Positions 1 to 11,800 of a stretch of 64,000 nt of DNA are shown here, in pieces; within the stretch, counting starts at the first letter, position 1, and each line of letters opens with the position of its first letter. The stretch spans positions 762,635 through 826,634 of the forward strand of contig JAVLUZ010000163.1 in assembly GCA_036768485.1 (NCBI GenBank), read 5' to 3'. Origin of the DNA: Mermis nigrescens (Eukaryota; Nematoda; Enoplea; Mermithida; Mermithidae). The translations under genes and the position numbers were made by a program. Under the pieces are notes generated by a model. That model had not been told where the DNA came from. It was given only the letters and a program-made list of their open reading frames with translations, and ran no database searches.

Positions 1-2020
1 CGGGATATCTGTCGTTCTGAGAAACGACTTTGTTGAGTCTACTCAAAAGTGTTTGATTAGACATTCAAGAGTTCTTAACTATCGTTCAACATATTCATTG
101 AAGCGTTCAAGTCTGCTTTTATGCAAATGGTTGAAAAGTTTTGTCAGGTTTTGACATGTTGAAATGTTGGAAGAAAGCATTGATATTCGGACTGCTTTGA
201 AGAGTCTATTATATTTGTATTCTGCGATGGATGCAGCAGCATGAACGGTTCAGAATCGTGTCTGATCAATGAGTCACTTGTTCCTTGAGTTTGCAGAAGT
301 CTAATGTGGTTACTGCAATGAGTGCAAATTGAGAGCGATTCATGCCTTCGTTCATTTCATACTCTGCAAGTTAAACTCAGACAGATTTTGTGTTTTGCTT
401 TGCAGGCCTAGAGCGTTGTATAGAGTCATGGCTGTGGCAGTTCTGCAATGTTCTCAGATAGAAAGAGGGTTTTAACTTCTTACCTATCTTTGTTTTGGTT
501 AAGAGTTGTTAAAGTTGCTGTTTTGTTTGGAAACTGGAAAATTCTGGAATTGGACGTTCAGATTGGACTTTGAGGCCTACCATGCCTCGTTATCTTCATA
601 TTAGTAGACATTTGGAGCCTTTGAATGATGGTTTGGAGAAGGCATATTCATAGACGAGAAAAAGGCGGTCAGAGTGCTTTCATGCTGTCTGCATAGTTTT
701 AAAGTTCATTGAAGATGATTTTGATACAGTCTGTTTGATTGGCGATTTGAGTGCTAGGCCTTCGTTGGAAACGGGGAAATATCTTCATCGGGGGGGGGGG
801 GGGGGAGTGAATGCTTCTGTCTGCGTTGAACGTTAAAGCAGATGTTCGTTGGATTCTATTTGGAATATTTGCTGAAAACGATTAGAGCGCCTAGGAAGCC
901 CTGCGGAGCCGACATGCTTCATTGTCTTCATAATGGAAGAGGCTCAAAGTGATGGCACTATCGTGATTGAATGAAGCAACTCAGCAGCTGAACAAAATTG
1001 AATGCAGATTTAATACACAAAGAGAAATAAAAGCAAATTGCAACAAATGTCCATTGATTGACGGAGGCAGAATATGTTAACTGTTTACTGCTGAAAATGG
1101 CAATGCTCAGTCTGCAGAAAATAGATTATATTATGTGAGGCCTTGAATTCATGACAGCACATAGGTTCCTGCACAGAGCTACTATCTACAAAGAAAATAA
1201 AATGATAAGATCTGGGCCCTACATCCAGCTTAAATTTCATATTCTTTGGAAATGCTGGAGGATTTGCAAGCGCTGGATTCTGCTGAGAATCTGAGTTGAA
1301 ATTTGTGCTTTGTTTCAATCAAGCACATTGAATTTCGTTCACGGGATATTTGTGAATTCCCCATTGAGGATTTCGTTGGAAACGGGAATTTTTTTTTGGT
1401 GCCAGGTGCTAGAAGAAGGATTGACAGAAATAATTTATTTGACACGGTTTCATCGCAGCGTTGAACATTGAGCAGTACCAGTTTGGAAACAGTTTGTTTG
1501 TTTGTATCTGTGGACTTTAGTTGGATTTGAGACTTAGATTTCTTAGAATACGGGATTAGTGTCTTGAAAATGCAGTTTGAGAATTCTTATTTGTGTGTTG
1601 TGTGTAACATTGTAGAAAAGGTGAATCTAGAATCACTTAGTATACTGCCATAAAGGTTTTTTGAATGGCTTGATAGTAATGATAGAAACTTAGAGGCATT
1701 GTGTTTTCAAGTCACAGAGTTTAAAGTCATTTTGATTGTTGTGCAATTGGAAACACTCTATTCCATATTTGCAGCTGTTTCAAGGGCTTTGAGAGGGATT
1801 CAGGCCTACACGGGATCAATGTAATGGAATATCTGCTCAGAATCTCAGAAGAAACGGATTTGTGTTTGCATAGATGTTTATGCATTCAATTGATTTGCTT
1901 TGCAATTGAATTGAAACACTCTTTCTGTCTTTATATCTGTCTAGTGTGATGTGATGGCATTGCCAAAACTGGGAGGTCAGTAGCCATTTTGCAGGGGGTC
2001 ATGTCCAGACATGCACGTGA
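1..2020. other. G/T-rich non-coding stretch
   Basis: No open reading frame, splice pattern or RNA gene is recognisable. The + strand is rich in T and G, with recurring phrases such as TTCGTTGGAAACGGG (near 762 and 1370) and GTTGAAC, suggesting an old, diverged repeated sequence. A run of 16 G lies at 790-805. Confidence 0.4.
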
Positions 2021-2030
2021 GGTTTTGGAG

Positions 2031-2301
2031 TCTAGACCATACCTGGGAGTGAGGGGTTTAGGGGGGGTGCACCTCCAGAAACCAAAATACCCCCCCAGAA
2101 ACTAAAATTTCCCCCAGAATTCAATGTTTGATTTTTTTGTTTTTTCCACAATTTTTTGATGCCAATAGATAGTGTTCGATGAGAAACGTTGAAAAATGGT
2201 GTTGTTTTCGCCATACCACCATTTTTAAGGCTATTTTTTACCCTTGAAAACATTTTGCACCCCCTACCTAGAGCTTTGGCGCCGTCCACCCATGGTCTAG
2301 A
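2031..2301 (-). repeat. Family B interspersed repeat, inverted copy
   Basis: Bounded by TCTAGACCAT and ATGGTCTAGA. The inside matches, in reverse complement, the copies near 2880, 31345 and 44632, sharing the phrases ATTTTTTGATGCCAATAG and GAGAAACGTTGAAAAATGG. No coding capacity; looks like a non-autonomous element. Confidence 0.6.
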
Positions 2302-2548
2302 TCGTTCTGAATCGGAAAATGATTGTTTGGGGGGAGGAAATAAGGCAAAAAAGGAGATCGAAAATGAATGAAAATTAAAAATTTTCGCCATAATGCTCTA
2401 AGCTGAGCAGAAACTGTGCAATAATGTAGTTTTAATGCTATTTTAGCGCCTGTACCAATTTTTTAGGTCATTTTGACCCAAAAAAGCTCAATTTCTAAGC
2501 CCCTTAGACCGGCTGCCCCCCAGATCAGTTATGCTGTGCATCTATAGT
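2302..2548 (+). repeat. Family A interspersed repeat
   Basis: A member of the commonest repeat in the window. It shows the diagnostic order AGCAGAAACTGTGCAATAA, then TTTTAGCGC, GGTCATTTTGACCC, TTAGACCGGCTG and TATGCTGTGCATCTATAG. Other copies occur on both strands across introns and spacers. Confidence 0.6.
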
Positions 2549-2713
2549 CTGTTTTACACAACTGTGGTCATAAATTTCGAAACCGTCTCTGACAATAAGC
2601 TGACAGATTACGATTACAGCATTGATCTAATATATAATTATCGTAACCCTTGGCTTATTGCTGATAAAAATTCTTAGAATTTATGCGCAAAGTTATGTGA
2701 AACAGAATATAGT
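2549..2713. mobile_element. MITE with TAGTCTGTTT termini
   Basis: Inverted termini read TAGTCTGTTTTACACAAC on the left and GTTATGTGAAACAGAATA on the right, enclosing a core with GACAATAAGCTGACAGATTA and TATATAATTATCGTAA. About 165 bp and non-coding. TA-flanked ends of this form suggest a Tc1/mariner-type MITE; relatives lie at 3336-3511, 3895-4013 and 17305-17416. Confidence 0.6.
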
Positions 2714-2879
2714 TCTATCTTTCCTAGGAACACGAAGCTTAATGAAGAAAGGGGGTTAGGAATGTGAATGGTTTTGAGAGAATTTCGTATCCCTAGAAAT
2801 GTAAGACCCTGCACCTTTGTTAATTCAATTTTCTAAGAAAATTTACATTTTTGCAATCTTTCAAAGTGGTAGCTGCATC

Positions 2880-3125
2880 ATAGGTGGGCAGCACCAAAGA
2901 TCTGGATGGGGGTGCAAGTTTTTTTCAAAGGTAAAAAATGGCCTTAAAAATACAGGTATGGCGAAAAAACACGATTTTCCAACGTTTCTCATCGAGTACT
3001 ATCCATTGGCATCAAAAAATTGCGAAAAAACAAAACAAATTTTAAAAAAATGAATTCTGGGGGGAGTATTTTGATTTCTTGGGGTGTGCATACCCCCTCA
3101 AACCCCCCCCCCGGCCCAGATATGA
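2880..3125 (+). repeat. Family B interspersed repeat
   Basis: Contains GTGGGCAGCACC, a copy of TTTCTCATCGAGTACTATCC and TTGGCATCAAAAAATTGCG, ending in a C-rich tail. Direct relative of the copies near 31345 and 44632. Confidence 0.6.
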
Positions 3126-3335
3126 GCTGCATACGTGGACGAAGGCCAGAGTCCCTTGATACCAACTGTCCAAGTTTTTGGTTGGTAGCCTTTTGCGAAG
3201 TGCTGTTTGGCTGATTGATTAGTTGCGATTGCTTAATTATTGGTTGTCTAATTGGTTTTTACTTATTGATTGGTCAGTCTGGTTGATTGATTAGTCCATT
3301 TTCAAATTATTTCCATATAATTTCCTAAACATTGT

Positions 3336-3511
3336 CTGTTTCACATGACTTCGTGCATAAATTTTAAGAATTTTCATCGACAGTAAGCCGAGGGTGTCGA
3401 TAATTATATATCAGATCAATGCTATAATCATAATCTGGCAGCTTATTGTCGGAAATATTTTTAAAATTTATGACCGAAGTTGTGTGAAACAGACTAATGA
3501 TTCATCTTCCT
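3336..3511. mobile_element. MITE with GTCTGTTTCAC termini
   Basis: Best-preserved copy of the family. Roughly 54-bp terminal inverted repeats begin GTCTGTTTCACATGACTTCG on the left and end GAAGTTGTGTGAAACAGAC on the right, with an AT-rich core containing ATAATTATATATCAGATCAA. No coding capacity. Confidence 0.7.
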
Positions 3512-3894
3512 TTTCCTGACTGATTGACTAGATTAGTTGGTTTTAGAAACCTTTCTGTGTATTTCAATCATTTTTCTCATGTTTGTATGGCATTTCGCTC
3601 AGTTTTCCATTGCTATTGGCAGGCCTTACCATTGATACCGACCCAACCCACCCCCGTCGATACCGAGTTGAATGAAGTCGTTGTGTTTGTCCAGGTACTG
3701 CAATACAAAATGGAAAGATGGTGTACCTATATAGTTTTCAATTTTTGAATAAAAGCTTGAATAAAAAGGAAAATGAAAAATAAGAAGGAGCTCAACAATA
3801 TATTTTCTTCCTATCCAATCAATTCTTTGACTCTAAAGACACCAAGAAAACGATTGAAAAAGCAGCAAGTTAGCTCTGCAATAGCTATGGGAAA

Positions 3895-4013
3895 TTATAT
3901 ATGTATTGCGATAATTATATGTATATCAGATCAATGCTGTAATCGCAATCTGTCAGCAAATTGTCGGAGATAGTTTCAAAATTTATGACCAAACTTGCGT
4001 GAAAAAATTATAG
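3895..4013. repeat. Partial MITE (GTCTGTTTCAC family)
   Basis: Only the core and the right arm remain (ATATCAGATCAATGCTGTAA, then CAAATTGTCGG and AATTTATGACC). The terminal GAAACAGAC is degraded. Confidence 0.5.
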
Positions 4014-4019
4014 ATGGAG

Positions 4020-4195
4020 TAAACTAGGAGATATTTTGCTAGCCAATTGAATGAAATAGCAAACAACAATAAATTAAAGACAATCAAAGAAATTGTTGGT
4101 TTAAAGGAAAAGGTAACGCATAAGCATACGTGAAACAGACTACATGTAGGTTCACTTGCATGCCCGCAACGCTTGTGTGCACTAATCAATTGACG
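4020..4195. repeat. Segment present in inverted orientation at 58530-58690
   Basis: GCCAATTGAATGAAATAGCA and TTGTGTGCACTAATCAAT here match the reverse complement of 58530-58690. It directly precedes the large repeat block starting near 4390, so the two segments form one element whose left part is flipped in the second copy. Confidence 0.6.
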
Positions 4196-4389
4196 CCAGG
4201 TTTGCTTGCTATAATACTCATGATAACAGATAAAATACCTTTGAATACAATTGCAATTAGTTTTCTAGCAATCATGATACGAAGCAAGTCAGCCTTGCAA
4301 CTTGCAAGAAATTTACAAAAAGTAAATATTTTAGATTATGTTTATACATTATTATGTGAAGCATTTAGAATTATTTAAAGAAGGTTACA

Positions 4390-6253
4390 CTTTTTCAGAG
4401 GCCGCAGAGTATACTCCGATTTTTTGCGTCGCTTAGAGAAAGTCTTATTTTTAGCAGATTTTGCGACTTTTGGCATATACATAAGTAGCTTTTTCCTAGT
4501 CAAGTCCTTTTACATCCATAATAATCCACAATCCCAAGTATATTGGTCTTTTTTTGTTTCATCGGAGCATTTTTTGCTAGTACCCTACTTTTAATTAGCG
4601 TTATTTGAGTAAATCAATCAGTAAACACATATGGTAACATGCCACAATAATGACAGCAGACAACCTTACTTTATTTAAATAGACCAAAGGTTTCCAGCAT
4701 AAACTTTACGCAAATATTGGGTGTAAAGAATGCGTAATCCTGACGTTCCACGAAACATTAAAAAAAAAGCTTCTGCAATGCTCTGAGACTGAATTTAATT
4801 CTCATTGTAAACTTTACATAACTACTGGGTGTAAAGAAAGCATATAGTCCGATACGCAAATCTGAACTTACGAAACATATTTTGAAAAAAATCCACGTTT
4901 AGCAACGCTCTGGAAGTAAAATAAATTTGTAGTGGTAACTTCACATTAAGAATAAGTGAATAGTGCAAACTTTACACAACTGCTAGGTGTTAGGAAAACT
5001 AATGGGTAGATTCGTAATTCCGACGTTACATAGAACATTTTTAAAAAATAAGCTCCCGCAAGGCTCTAGAACAAGACTTAATTTGCAATGTGAACTTTAC
5101 ACAACCACAGAAGTAAAGAAGGTTTCAGTCGGATTTGTAATTCTGTTATTACTCTGATATTACGATCAACAGTTAAGAAGAAAAGTGTCCTTAATGGCCT
5201 GAAGACAAATAAGTATTAGATGTTTACCATTTTACACCACTGTTTAGTGTAAATAAACGCGCCCAACTGGCGTATCACGTTTGATTCCTTTAGACTCGAG
5301 ATCATGTTTAGACTCGTAACCGGAGAATTTGAAGGGAAAAACAAGACAGAAACATCTTTAACATTTAATTTTTGACTTTACGCCTCCCGAAAAAGTTAAA
5401 TATTGATGTAAATAAATGCAATTTGCTGTGACATGTAATCCTTAGAAAGTCCTTAAATTTTATTCTCTTCGACCTATTCCGACTTCTGAATGGAGAAAGT
5501 TGCAAATAAAAAATGGACAATAACGTATTTACTACCATCCACCAAATTGTAAACTTTAAAAATCTGAACCTAACCCCATTGAGTGTAGAGGAATTCGGTT
5601 TGGGCCAGTTTGTAGCCCTTTTCCGCCCATTTTGCATCCCCTGATTTACACCCGCAAAAATAAGTCGATATTGCGTTTTTTAAATCGGTTTCCTACGACA
5701 TGTAGCCGTCAAAAGGTACTTTATTTCTGTATTATTTAATTAATCCCGACTTAAAAGCGGAAAAGTTGGCAGAGAAATCTTAGACAAAATCTGTTTTTTA
5801 CACCATCTACTAGAGTGTAAACTTAAATCCCCTAGATTTAAATCTGTATTGAGTATACAAAAATTTGCTGGTAAGGAAAATAGCCCTTGAGCCGAATGTG
5901 TCTTTTCATCCCCATATGTTCACATACTTTACACTCCCATTCGACAATTAATGCAATTTAAAAAAAACACAAAAAAGGTATATCTATGCTATTAAATTGT
6001 ATGAAACACTTACGCAGAATTGTGTAGACGCTGGCGAAAAAACTACCAAAAATCGCTATATATTATAACGTTACAACAAAACTTTACAAGCTCATCACAA
6101 ACTCAATATTGAATGTAAACAAAAAGAAGAGTGCATAATCTATTTTTATTGTCTATCTTTAAAAAAACCGCACAGTCAAATGCGTTCCATTATAGCTGTT
6201 GGGGGGCTCATATGTTGAGGGTATTTAAATGAGGTACGCGCTAATGCGCTACC
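4390..6253. repeat. Large repeat block, copy 1 (direct match to 58787-60935)
   Basis: About 1.9 kb without open reading frames. Internally it is a divergent tandem array of about 120-150 bp units, each carrying a form of TGTAAACTTTACACAAC followed by GGGTGTAAAGAA. It opens with GATTTTTTGCGTCGCTTAGA and ends at the palindrome GTACGCGCTAATGCGCTAC (6234-6252). Opening, units and terminal palindrome recur at 58787-60935. Confidence 0.7.
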
Positions 6254-7689
6254 TTGATGCTGTTATCATATTGCACCGAACTGAAATGCCAAACTTTATG
6301 AATAGTTGCATGTATGTATGGTTATGCGGAAACCCTATTCAAACGTTGTTACATGTGTTAATTGACTAATAAATATTAATTCGAAAACGCATTAGTATCT
6401 GAATGGATTCAATGACCGTTTTCACAGTAAATGTTGGCATTACATGATTGATAAGTCATTAAATAGCTACATATTTTTATTCCTGAAATTCAAAACCCCA
6501 TTGAATTTTGCTTTGAATTCTATGCATTTTCAGAAAGTTAGAAAACATGCTTTATTACAAAGGTCGTAAGTCTACTTTTGTTATTTTGTAGTTCATTACG
6601 ATTTTTCGGTTATGATTTTACGATAAACATTGGAGTTTTCGAATCGCGAAATAAGTCTGATTTAAAAAAGTGACTATATAAATAATCCGTCAATATTGTT
6701 ATGTCAATGAAATCGTGTAGTTTTTGAATGGCCTTTTTAAAAGCACCTTATTAATACTTGCTAAACATCGTGCCAGAAGACAAACCTTAAATAATTTTTA
6801 GTGCCGCTGCTTGAAACATTAAGAGCCAGTAGCCAGTATACTTATTTTAACATACCTAATTGTATTCGCTTATTGAAGAATATAAGCTTTCATCCGTTAT
6901 TTTCTTTGACTCGTATAGGCTTACACCGAATGGCGCTTGAAATGTTGTTTCATATGTGATAATAATAATAAGAATAATAATAATAATTATTATAATTATA
7001 ATTATAATAATACTAATAATAATAATAGTAATAAAAAATATAATTCAATATAATACAATTTCTACTACATATAATGTCCTTAATGCGTTCTATTCGACAG
7101 GCACGTAGCTGGTTTTCTGAATGGAGAAACTAAAATTTAGAACTCAGATGTCTTTTCAACTACTTGTAGATAAACAAGAGAAAGTGCTCTTGAGTGTTTC
7201 TCACCGAGCTCAACATATTAGAATATAAAAAAATTAAAAAATAGGAATTTATAGCTTATTTAAATCATATTCAAAAAGATGTATAAAATGGTCACAAATG
7301 ACTTTGAAACATTATACTAAAGCTCGACCCTGATAAAAATTCTTTTATTTCATTCGTTACACTCAATATGGGTTTTACATCGTGAAGGTAAGCAATATGA
7401 CAATGAATAATTCTGCGCAGAGCGCAAGAAAATTTCGTTTCACCACGTCTTTCTAAAATTCGGGATTTTCAGAAGACAAAGGTTATTTAATAGCAATAAA
7501 TCCGACGCGAAACGCCCGAAAGTTTTTAGCTTATTAGCTCAAAAGCGTTCTGAAATCGAAGTATTCTGGCAGTCTTCAAAATGCACTTCGAGAATTTTCC
7601 ACTTTTCCCTTTGGGGAATACTCGTATTTCCAAAATTGGGGGTTAGCCCCCACCCCTATCCCCCACCACTACGTGACTGCTATTCGATC
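6254..7689. other. Non-coding spacer with AAT/TAA microsatellite
   Basis: No gene seen. An (AAT)n-type microsatellite occupies about 6958-7040. A stray hAT-MITE terminus, CAGGCACGTAGCT, lies at 7098. The spacer runs up to the start of the cysteine-rich peptide gene. Confidence 0.4.
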
Positions 7690-9693
7690 ATGATATTTTT
7701 AGGAAAGATGCCGCATATTCTATTATTTGTGATCTTCGTTGTGTTAGAAGGTGCCTTATGTGAAGATTACACTCTAAAGTGTAAGTATGAAGTTTACTCC
7801 AAAGCGTCCGCCCAGCCTATGTGCCAGAGGTAATCGAAAGTAACTAAGTTGTGTTTGAGATTAAAAATATTTTCTGCGTTTTGTTTTTATTTCTAGAATG
7901 TTTTATTGTGCAAGTGTTCTTATAGGACGCTACTACGTGATCCGACATGCGTTTGGGGGATGAAAGGTCTTCTAGATCCCTTAAAATGGAGAAATACAAG
8001 GCTTCTGAGGAAAACAAGGCAAATAAAGGCCAGAATTGACGAAAATCCAAAAACAAACTTGCCAAAATATTCGAAAATGACCAGAAACAGTCGATAAACA
8101 TCGCTTAACGCTATTTTTAGCATTGACATGTATCAATTTTTGAAGTTATTTAACTCAAAAAAGTTCTCTAACCATTCCCTTCAATTGCATCTTTGTACGT
8201 GTGACTATATTTGCCAGTTTGACCAGGCACGTACCTGGCCGTCCTATTTTGGGGGGACCAACACCAATTTTGGGGGGACTAAGCCCAAAAAGGCCAAAAA
8301 TAGCAGAGAATAAGGTTTAAAAAGTCATATTTTTCTGAATTTTGGGGGGTCCGGACTCTCTATTCCCCACAGAGTACGTGCCTGAGTTTGACTACGACAA
8401 AAACATAATATTGAACATAAATTGTATTTGCTTTCCGTATTGAAGCCACTTCAATCCATGAACCTCGACTAAGTTTTGCGCTGTGAATCAATGAGATTTA
8501 GAGAACTTTTTGTAATGTCACGTACACTAAGCATTTTTAATGGAATCTACTTGTATGCATACATGGGCGATCAAATTCTGGGGAAATCTGGAAGGAGCAA
8601 AAGTCCAAGAAATCGCAAAAAAAACATGCCAAAAATGAGATTCTGGGGTGCTTTGTGTGTGTGATAATCTGCGGAAGTATTTTGGAATTCTGGAATCTGA
8701 ACCCCCTCGCCCCGACAACCCCCCTCCCCACGCCCACGTATGCTTGTACGTACATATTTGTTCACAAAAGTGAAATATTCAGGTAATGAGACGAGAATTC
8801 ATTTCATGAAATAAATGAAGGAATTTTGACCCATTTTTACTTTGAAAAGATCTGAAACTCGTAATAAGCAGAGTAATTAATTTTTTATAGATAGGCATAA
8901 ACAATTTAGATTTGAAATTGAACCTGCCGAGAACAGATTTTCGGTACGTTTTACGAGATTGATATAAAATTAGCATACTTCACAGATTCCTTTATTGCAG
9001 ATGTGTTGAAAAGTATTGTTTGTATAATTTGCTTATGAGTCGTAAGATAAGCTGTTTGATGCAAGGAACTGATGAAGCTTATCCATTTAATACATATCAA
9101 CACAAATATTGTGACGATAACTTTTGAAAAATGGTGCGAATACTTCTAGAGAAGAATTTAATTGTGAAAATTTTCGATACATTTATTGAAAATTTCATTC
9201 TTGATTTTATCGTAAATTTTAATTTTATTGCAAACTTATTTTATCGTTAGTTCTTTATTTTGAAAAAAAAACAATATTTTGCTAGCCCTATTTCAATACA
9301 CAGGCCTTTTTAAATTTTTCATATTAAGTATTTCATTGGAAAGCAGCAAATTATCAAGACCTCATCGCACAATGACGAGCAGGAACTTAATGGACTTTTA
9401 GCTGTTTATGCAAAACAGCCGCTTTTTCTGTTACCTTTTCAAGTTATAATTACGTTATCCTATCTAAAAAATATAATTTCCTTTCTTTCTTAACAAAATA
9501 GGATCCGCCGCATCTTTAGTTGAGCTTTTACTTTATATTTGTTTTATTATGCATAAACTTTTGTTTATTTTTTCCTTAAAGGTTCGGTGATTGTTGCAGA
9601 ACATGTTGCTGGCCAGCAAACGATAAAGTCTCTTACACTTGCAATCACAATTCAATGAACAAAGATCCCCTCGAAGCTAAATGCAGCTGCTAA
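7690..9693 (+). CDS. Small secreted cysteine-rich peptide, three exons
   Basis: Exons 7690-7829, 9001-9021 and 9582-9693 (140, 21 and 112 nt, both junctions phase 2) join into a 90-residue precursor. Residues 1-24 form a hydrophobic signal peptide (FVIFVVLEGALC). The mature part has 11 cysteines, with a CCxxCC core in exon 3 and C-x2-C and C-x4-C spacings around the second junction. All introns are GT-AG: donors AGAG|GTAATC and TT|GTATAA, acceptors TTGCAG and CTTAAAG. If the 21-nt exon is not spliced, its frame runs on to a stop at 9125-9127 and gives an 88-residue variant, also with added cysteines. The start was chosen at the first ATG; the ATG at 7708 would also leave a signal peptide. I do not recognise the family. 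A secreted defence, venom-like or signalling peptide is possible but unproven. Conservation of cysteine frame through all three exons is the main support. Confidence 0.55.
8224..8384. mobile_element. hAT-type MITE with 8-bp target duplication
   Basis: 161 bp with perfect 10-bp inverted termini CAGGCACGTA / TACGTGCCTG, flanked by the duplicated octamer AGTTTGAC (8216-8223 and 8385-8392). Lies in intron 1 of the cysteine-rich gene. Same family as 34337-34510. Confidence 0.85.
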
Positions 9694-10379
9694 TAATTTG
9701 ATAAAAGTCTAGCACAATTTCGGTATCAAAACTCGTTTTTAACTCGATGATAATATAGCGATTCTTCATATTATAGTACTTCAAAACAGATGTCTCGAAT
9801 TTGCTCCTTAGAAATACGTGTGGTGCGTATTAAACTTATAAAAAATTAAAACGAAAGCAAGTAGCAATAATTCTGAATCTAGCTGATTGGAATACTTAAA
9901 TATAACCCCACAGTTGCCGAGCATTGTATTGTGGGAAGGGAATAAATTTTAAAAAATAAAGTGGTCAAATAAATATCTCCAATATGTACCTACCTACAAC
10001 AAATAAATTAGCGACATCATCATTATGGAATTTAAGATATTTTTCAAGGAAGCTAGCGATTTTGTCTAGAATATTCGATTTTCGTTTGCCAAAAGTTTTT
10101 GTACTCGTATGTTATAAAATCTATGGAAAATCACATAGAAAATCACTATAATATTCAATCAATAAAAATATACTTGTTAATCATGATTAGAGTGACTCGT
10201 CAGGTCAGTCGGTAAACTTTTTAAAAAAAGCCGAGACTTTTTGAAACCGAGACGTGACGTGATGTTGACTAATCTAACTTATTCTTAAACTAGCTGAGCT
10301 GCCCGGCGTTGCCCGGCGGAACTTAGGCCTGATAGCTATATGGAATTGATATGTCTGTTGTATTTTTTATTTTTCAAGA

Positions 10380-10895
10380 CTTTTGATGTTTTTGGGATAT
10401 TCATAAAAAAATTGTTGGTATAAACCATATTTAATTTTTTGGATTTTTTATGGGATCTAGTATACAATTTACCCGCCACCGTTTTTTAGCTAATTCAAAC
10501 AAGCTACAGTGACCAAACTTTACACAAAAATTATCAAACACGTTCTGACTCGCATCAATAAAAATAGTGTTGGTCACTGAAGCTTATTTGAATCTACAAT
10601 GTTGGTCACTGTAGCTTATTTGAATCGGCTAAAAAACGGTGGCGGGTTAATTGTATACTAGATCCTTTTTATGTCTTTTGTCAACCATTTTTTTGATCAA
10701 ATCCATATTTTTGACGTTACAGAATGGTTTTAAAAATTGTTTAGCCATAATCATATTTTTGATGTTTTGGGATGTTTTGGAAAATTTTTTCGTCAAACCA
10801 TATTTTTGATGTTTTAGGATGTTTTGGAAAAATTTTTTGGTCAAACCATATTTTTGATGTTTTAAAAATTTTTTGTTTGTTGTAGCAAAGGATGT
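10380..10895. repeat. About 48-bp tandem array
   Basis: Units of about 47-48 bp built on CATATTTTTGATGTTTT, GGATGTTTTGG and TTTTTTGGTCAAAC, best seen at 10750-10895. The array is interrupted by the MITE at 10453-10665. The minus strand stays open because the unit is a multiple of three. Confidence 0.65.
10453..10665. mobile_element. hAT-like MITE, TIR GGATCTAGTATACAATT
   Basis: 213 bp. Inverted arms of about 65-75 bp start GGATCTAGTATACAATTTAC and include CCGCCACCGTTTTTTAGC. It is flanked by the perfect 8-bp duplication TTTTTATG (10445-10452 and 10666-10673). An 8-bp duplication is the hAT hallmark. Confidence 0.8.
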
Positions 10896-10924
10896 CATAT
10901 ATCACATGATATCTCATATCACTC

Positions 10925-11713
10925 ATATGTTATAGCAGATGGTATCTCCTATCTTATATCACTGCATGTTATGGCACAGACAGGGTATCTATATCACACC
11001 TATCTTATAGAATTGCCTATCTTGTAGCACAGGTTATCTTATATCACACCTATCTTAGCATTGCCTATCTCGTAGCACAGGGTATCTTATATCCCATCCT
11101 ATTGTATAGCATTGCCTATCTTGTAGCTCGGGGTATCTTATATCACTTCCTTTAAAGCATTGCCTATCTTGTAGCACGGGATATCTTTTATTACGTCCTA
11201 TCTTATAGCATTGTCTATCTTGTAGCACGGGGTATCTTATATCACGTCCTATCTTATAGTATTGCCTATCCTGTAGCACAGGGTATCTTATATCACGTCC
11301 TATCTTATAGCTTTGCCTATATTATAGCACGCGGTATCTTATACTACGTCCCATCTTATAGCATTGCCTATCTTGAAGCACGGGGTATCTTATATCACTC
11401 CTATCTTATAGCATTGCCTATCTTGTAGCACAGGGTATCTTATATTCCATCCTATCTTACAGCATTGCCTATCTTGTAGCACGGGGTATCTTAAATCACG
11501 TCCTATCTTATAGCATTGCCTATCTTGTAGCTCGGGGTATCTTGTATCACTTCCTATCTTATAGCATTGCCTATCTTGTAGCACGGGGTATCTTTTATCA
11601 CGTCCTATCTTATAGCATTGCCTATCCTGTAGCCTAGGTATCTATCACATCCTATTGTATAGCATTGCCTATCTTGTAGCACACGGTATCTTATTTCATG
11701 TCCTATCTTATAG
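10925..11713. repeat. 51-bp tandem array, about 15 units
   Basis: The unit reads GCATTGCCTATCTTGTAGCA, then CGGGGTATCTTATATCACG, then TCCTATCTTATA. A length of 51 bp (17 codons) keeps minus-strand frames open over several units, giving a repeated QDRQCYKIG-type peptide. Occasional indels and stops argue against a real protein. Confidence 0.8.
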
Positions 11714-11714
11714 C

Positions 11715-11800
11715 CAGGCACGTAGCTGTGGGGGGACTGGGGGTGGTCCGGACCCGCCCAAAATTCAGAAAAAACCGTAATCCGAAAATAGTGTAAACCG
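11715..11800. repeat. Truncated CAGGCACGTA hAT-MITE end
   Basis: Starts CAGGCACGTAGCTGTGGGG and continues into GTCCGGACCCGCCCAAAATT, matching one end of the 34337-34510 element. No partner terminus follows. Confidence 0.5.

Noticed and set aside
2032..2391. 119-residue minus-strand frame
   Set aside because: Covers a family B repeat and its junction with family A; other copies of the repeat do not keep the frame.
11055..11584. Open minus-strand frames with a 17-residue repeat as a possible repeat protein
   Set aside because: Frames break repeatedly by indels between units, and openness follows from the 51-bp period; no signal peptide or start is consistent.
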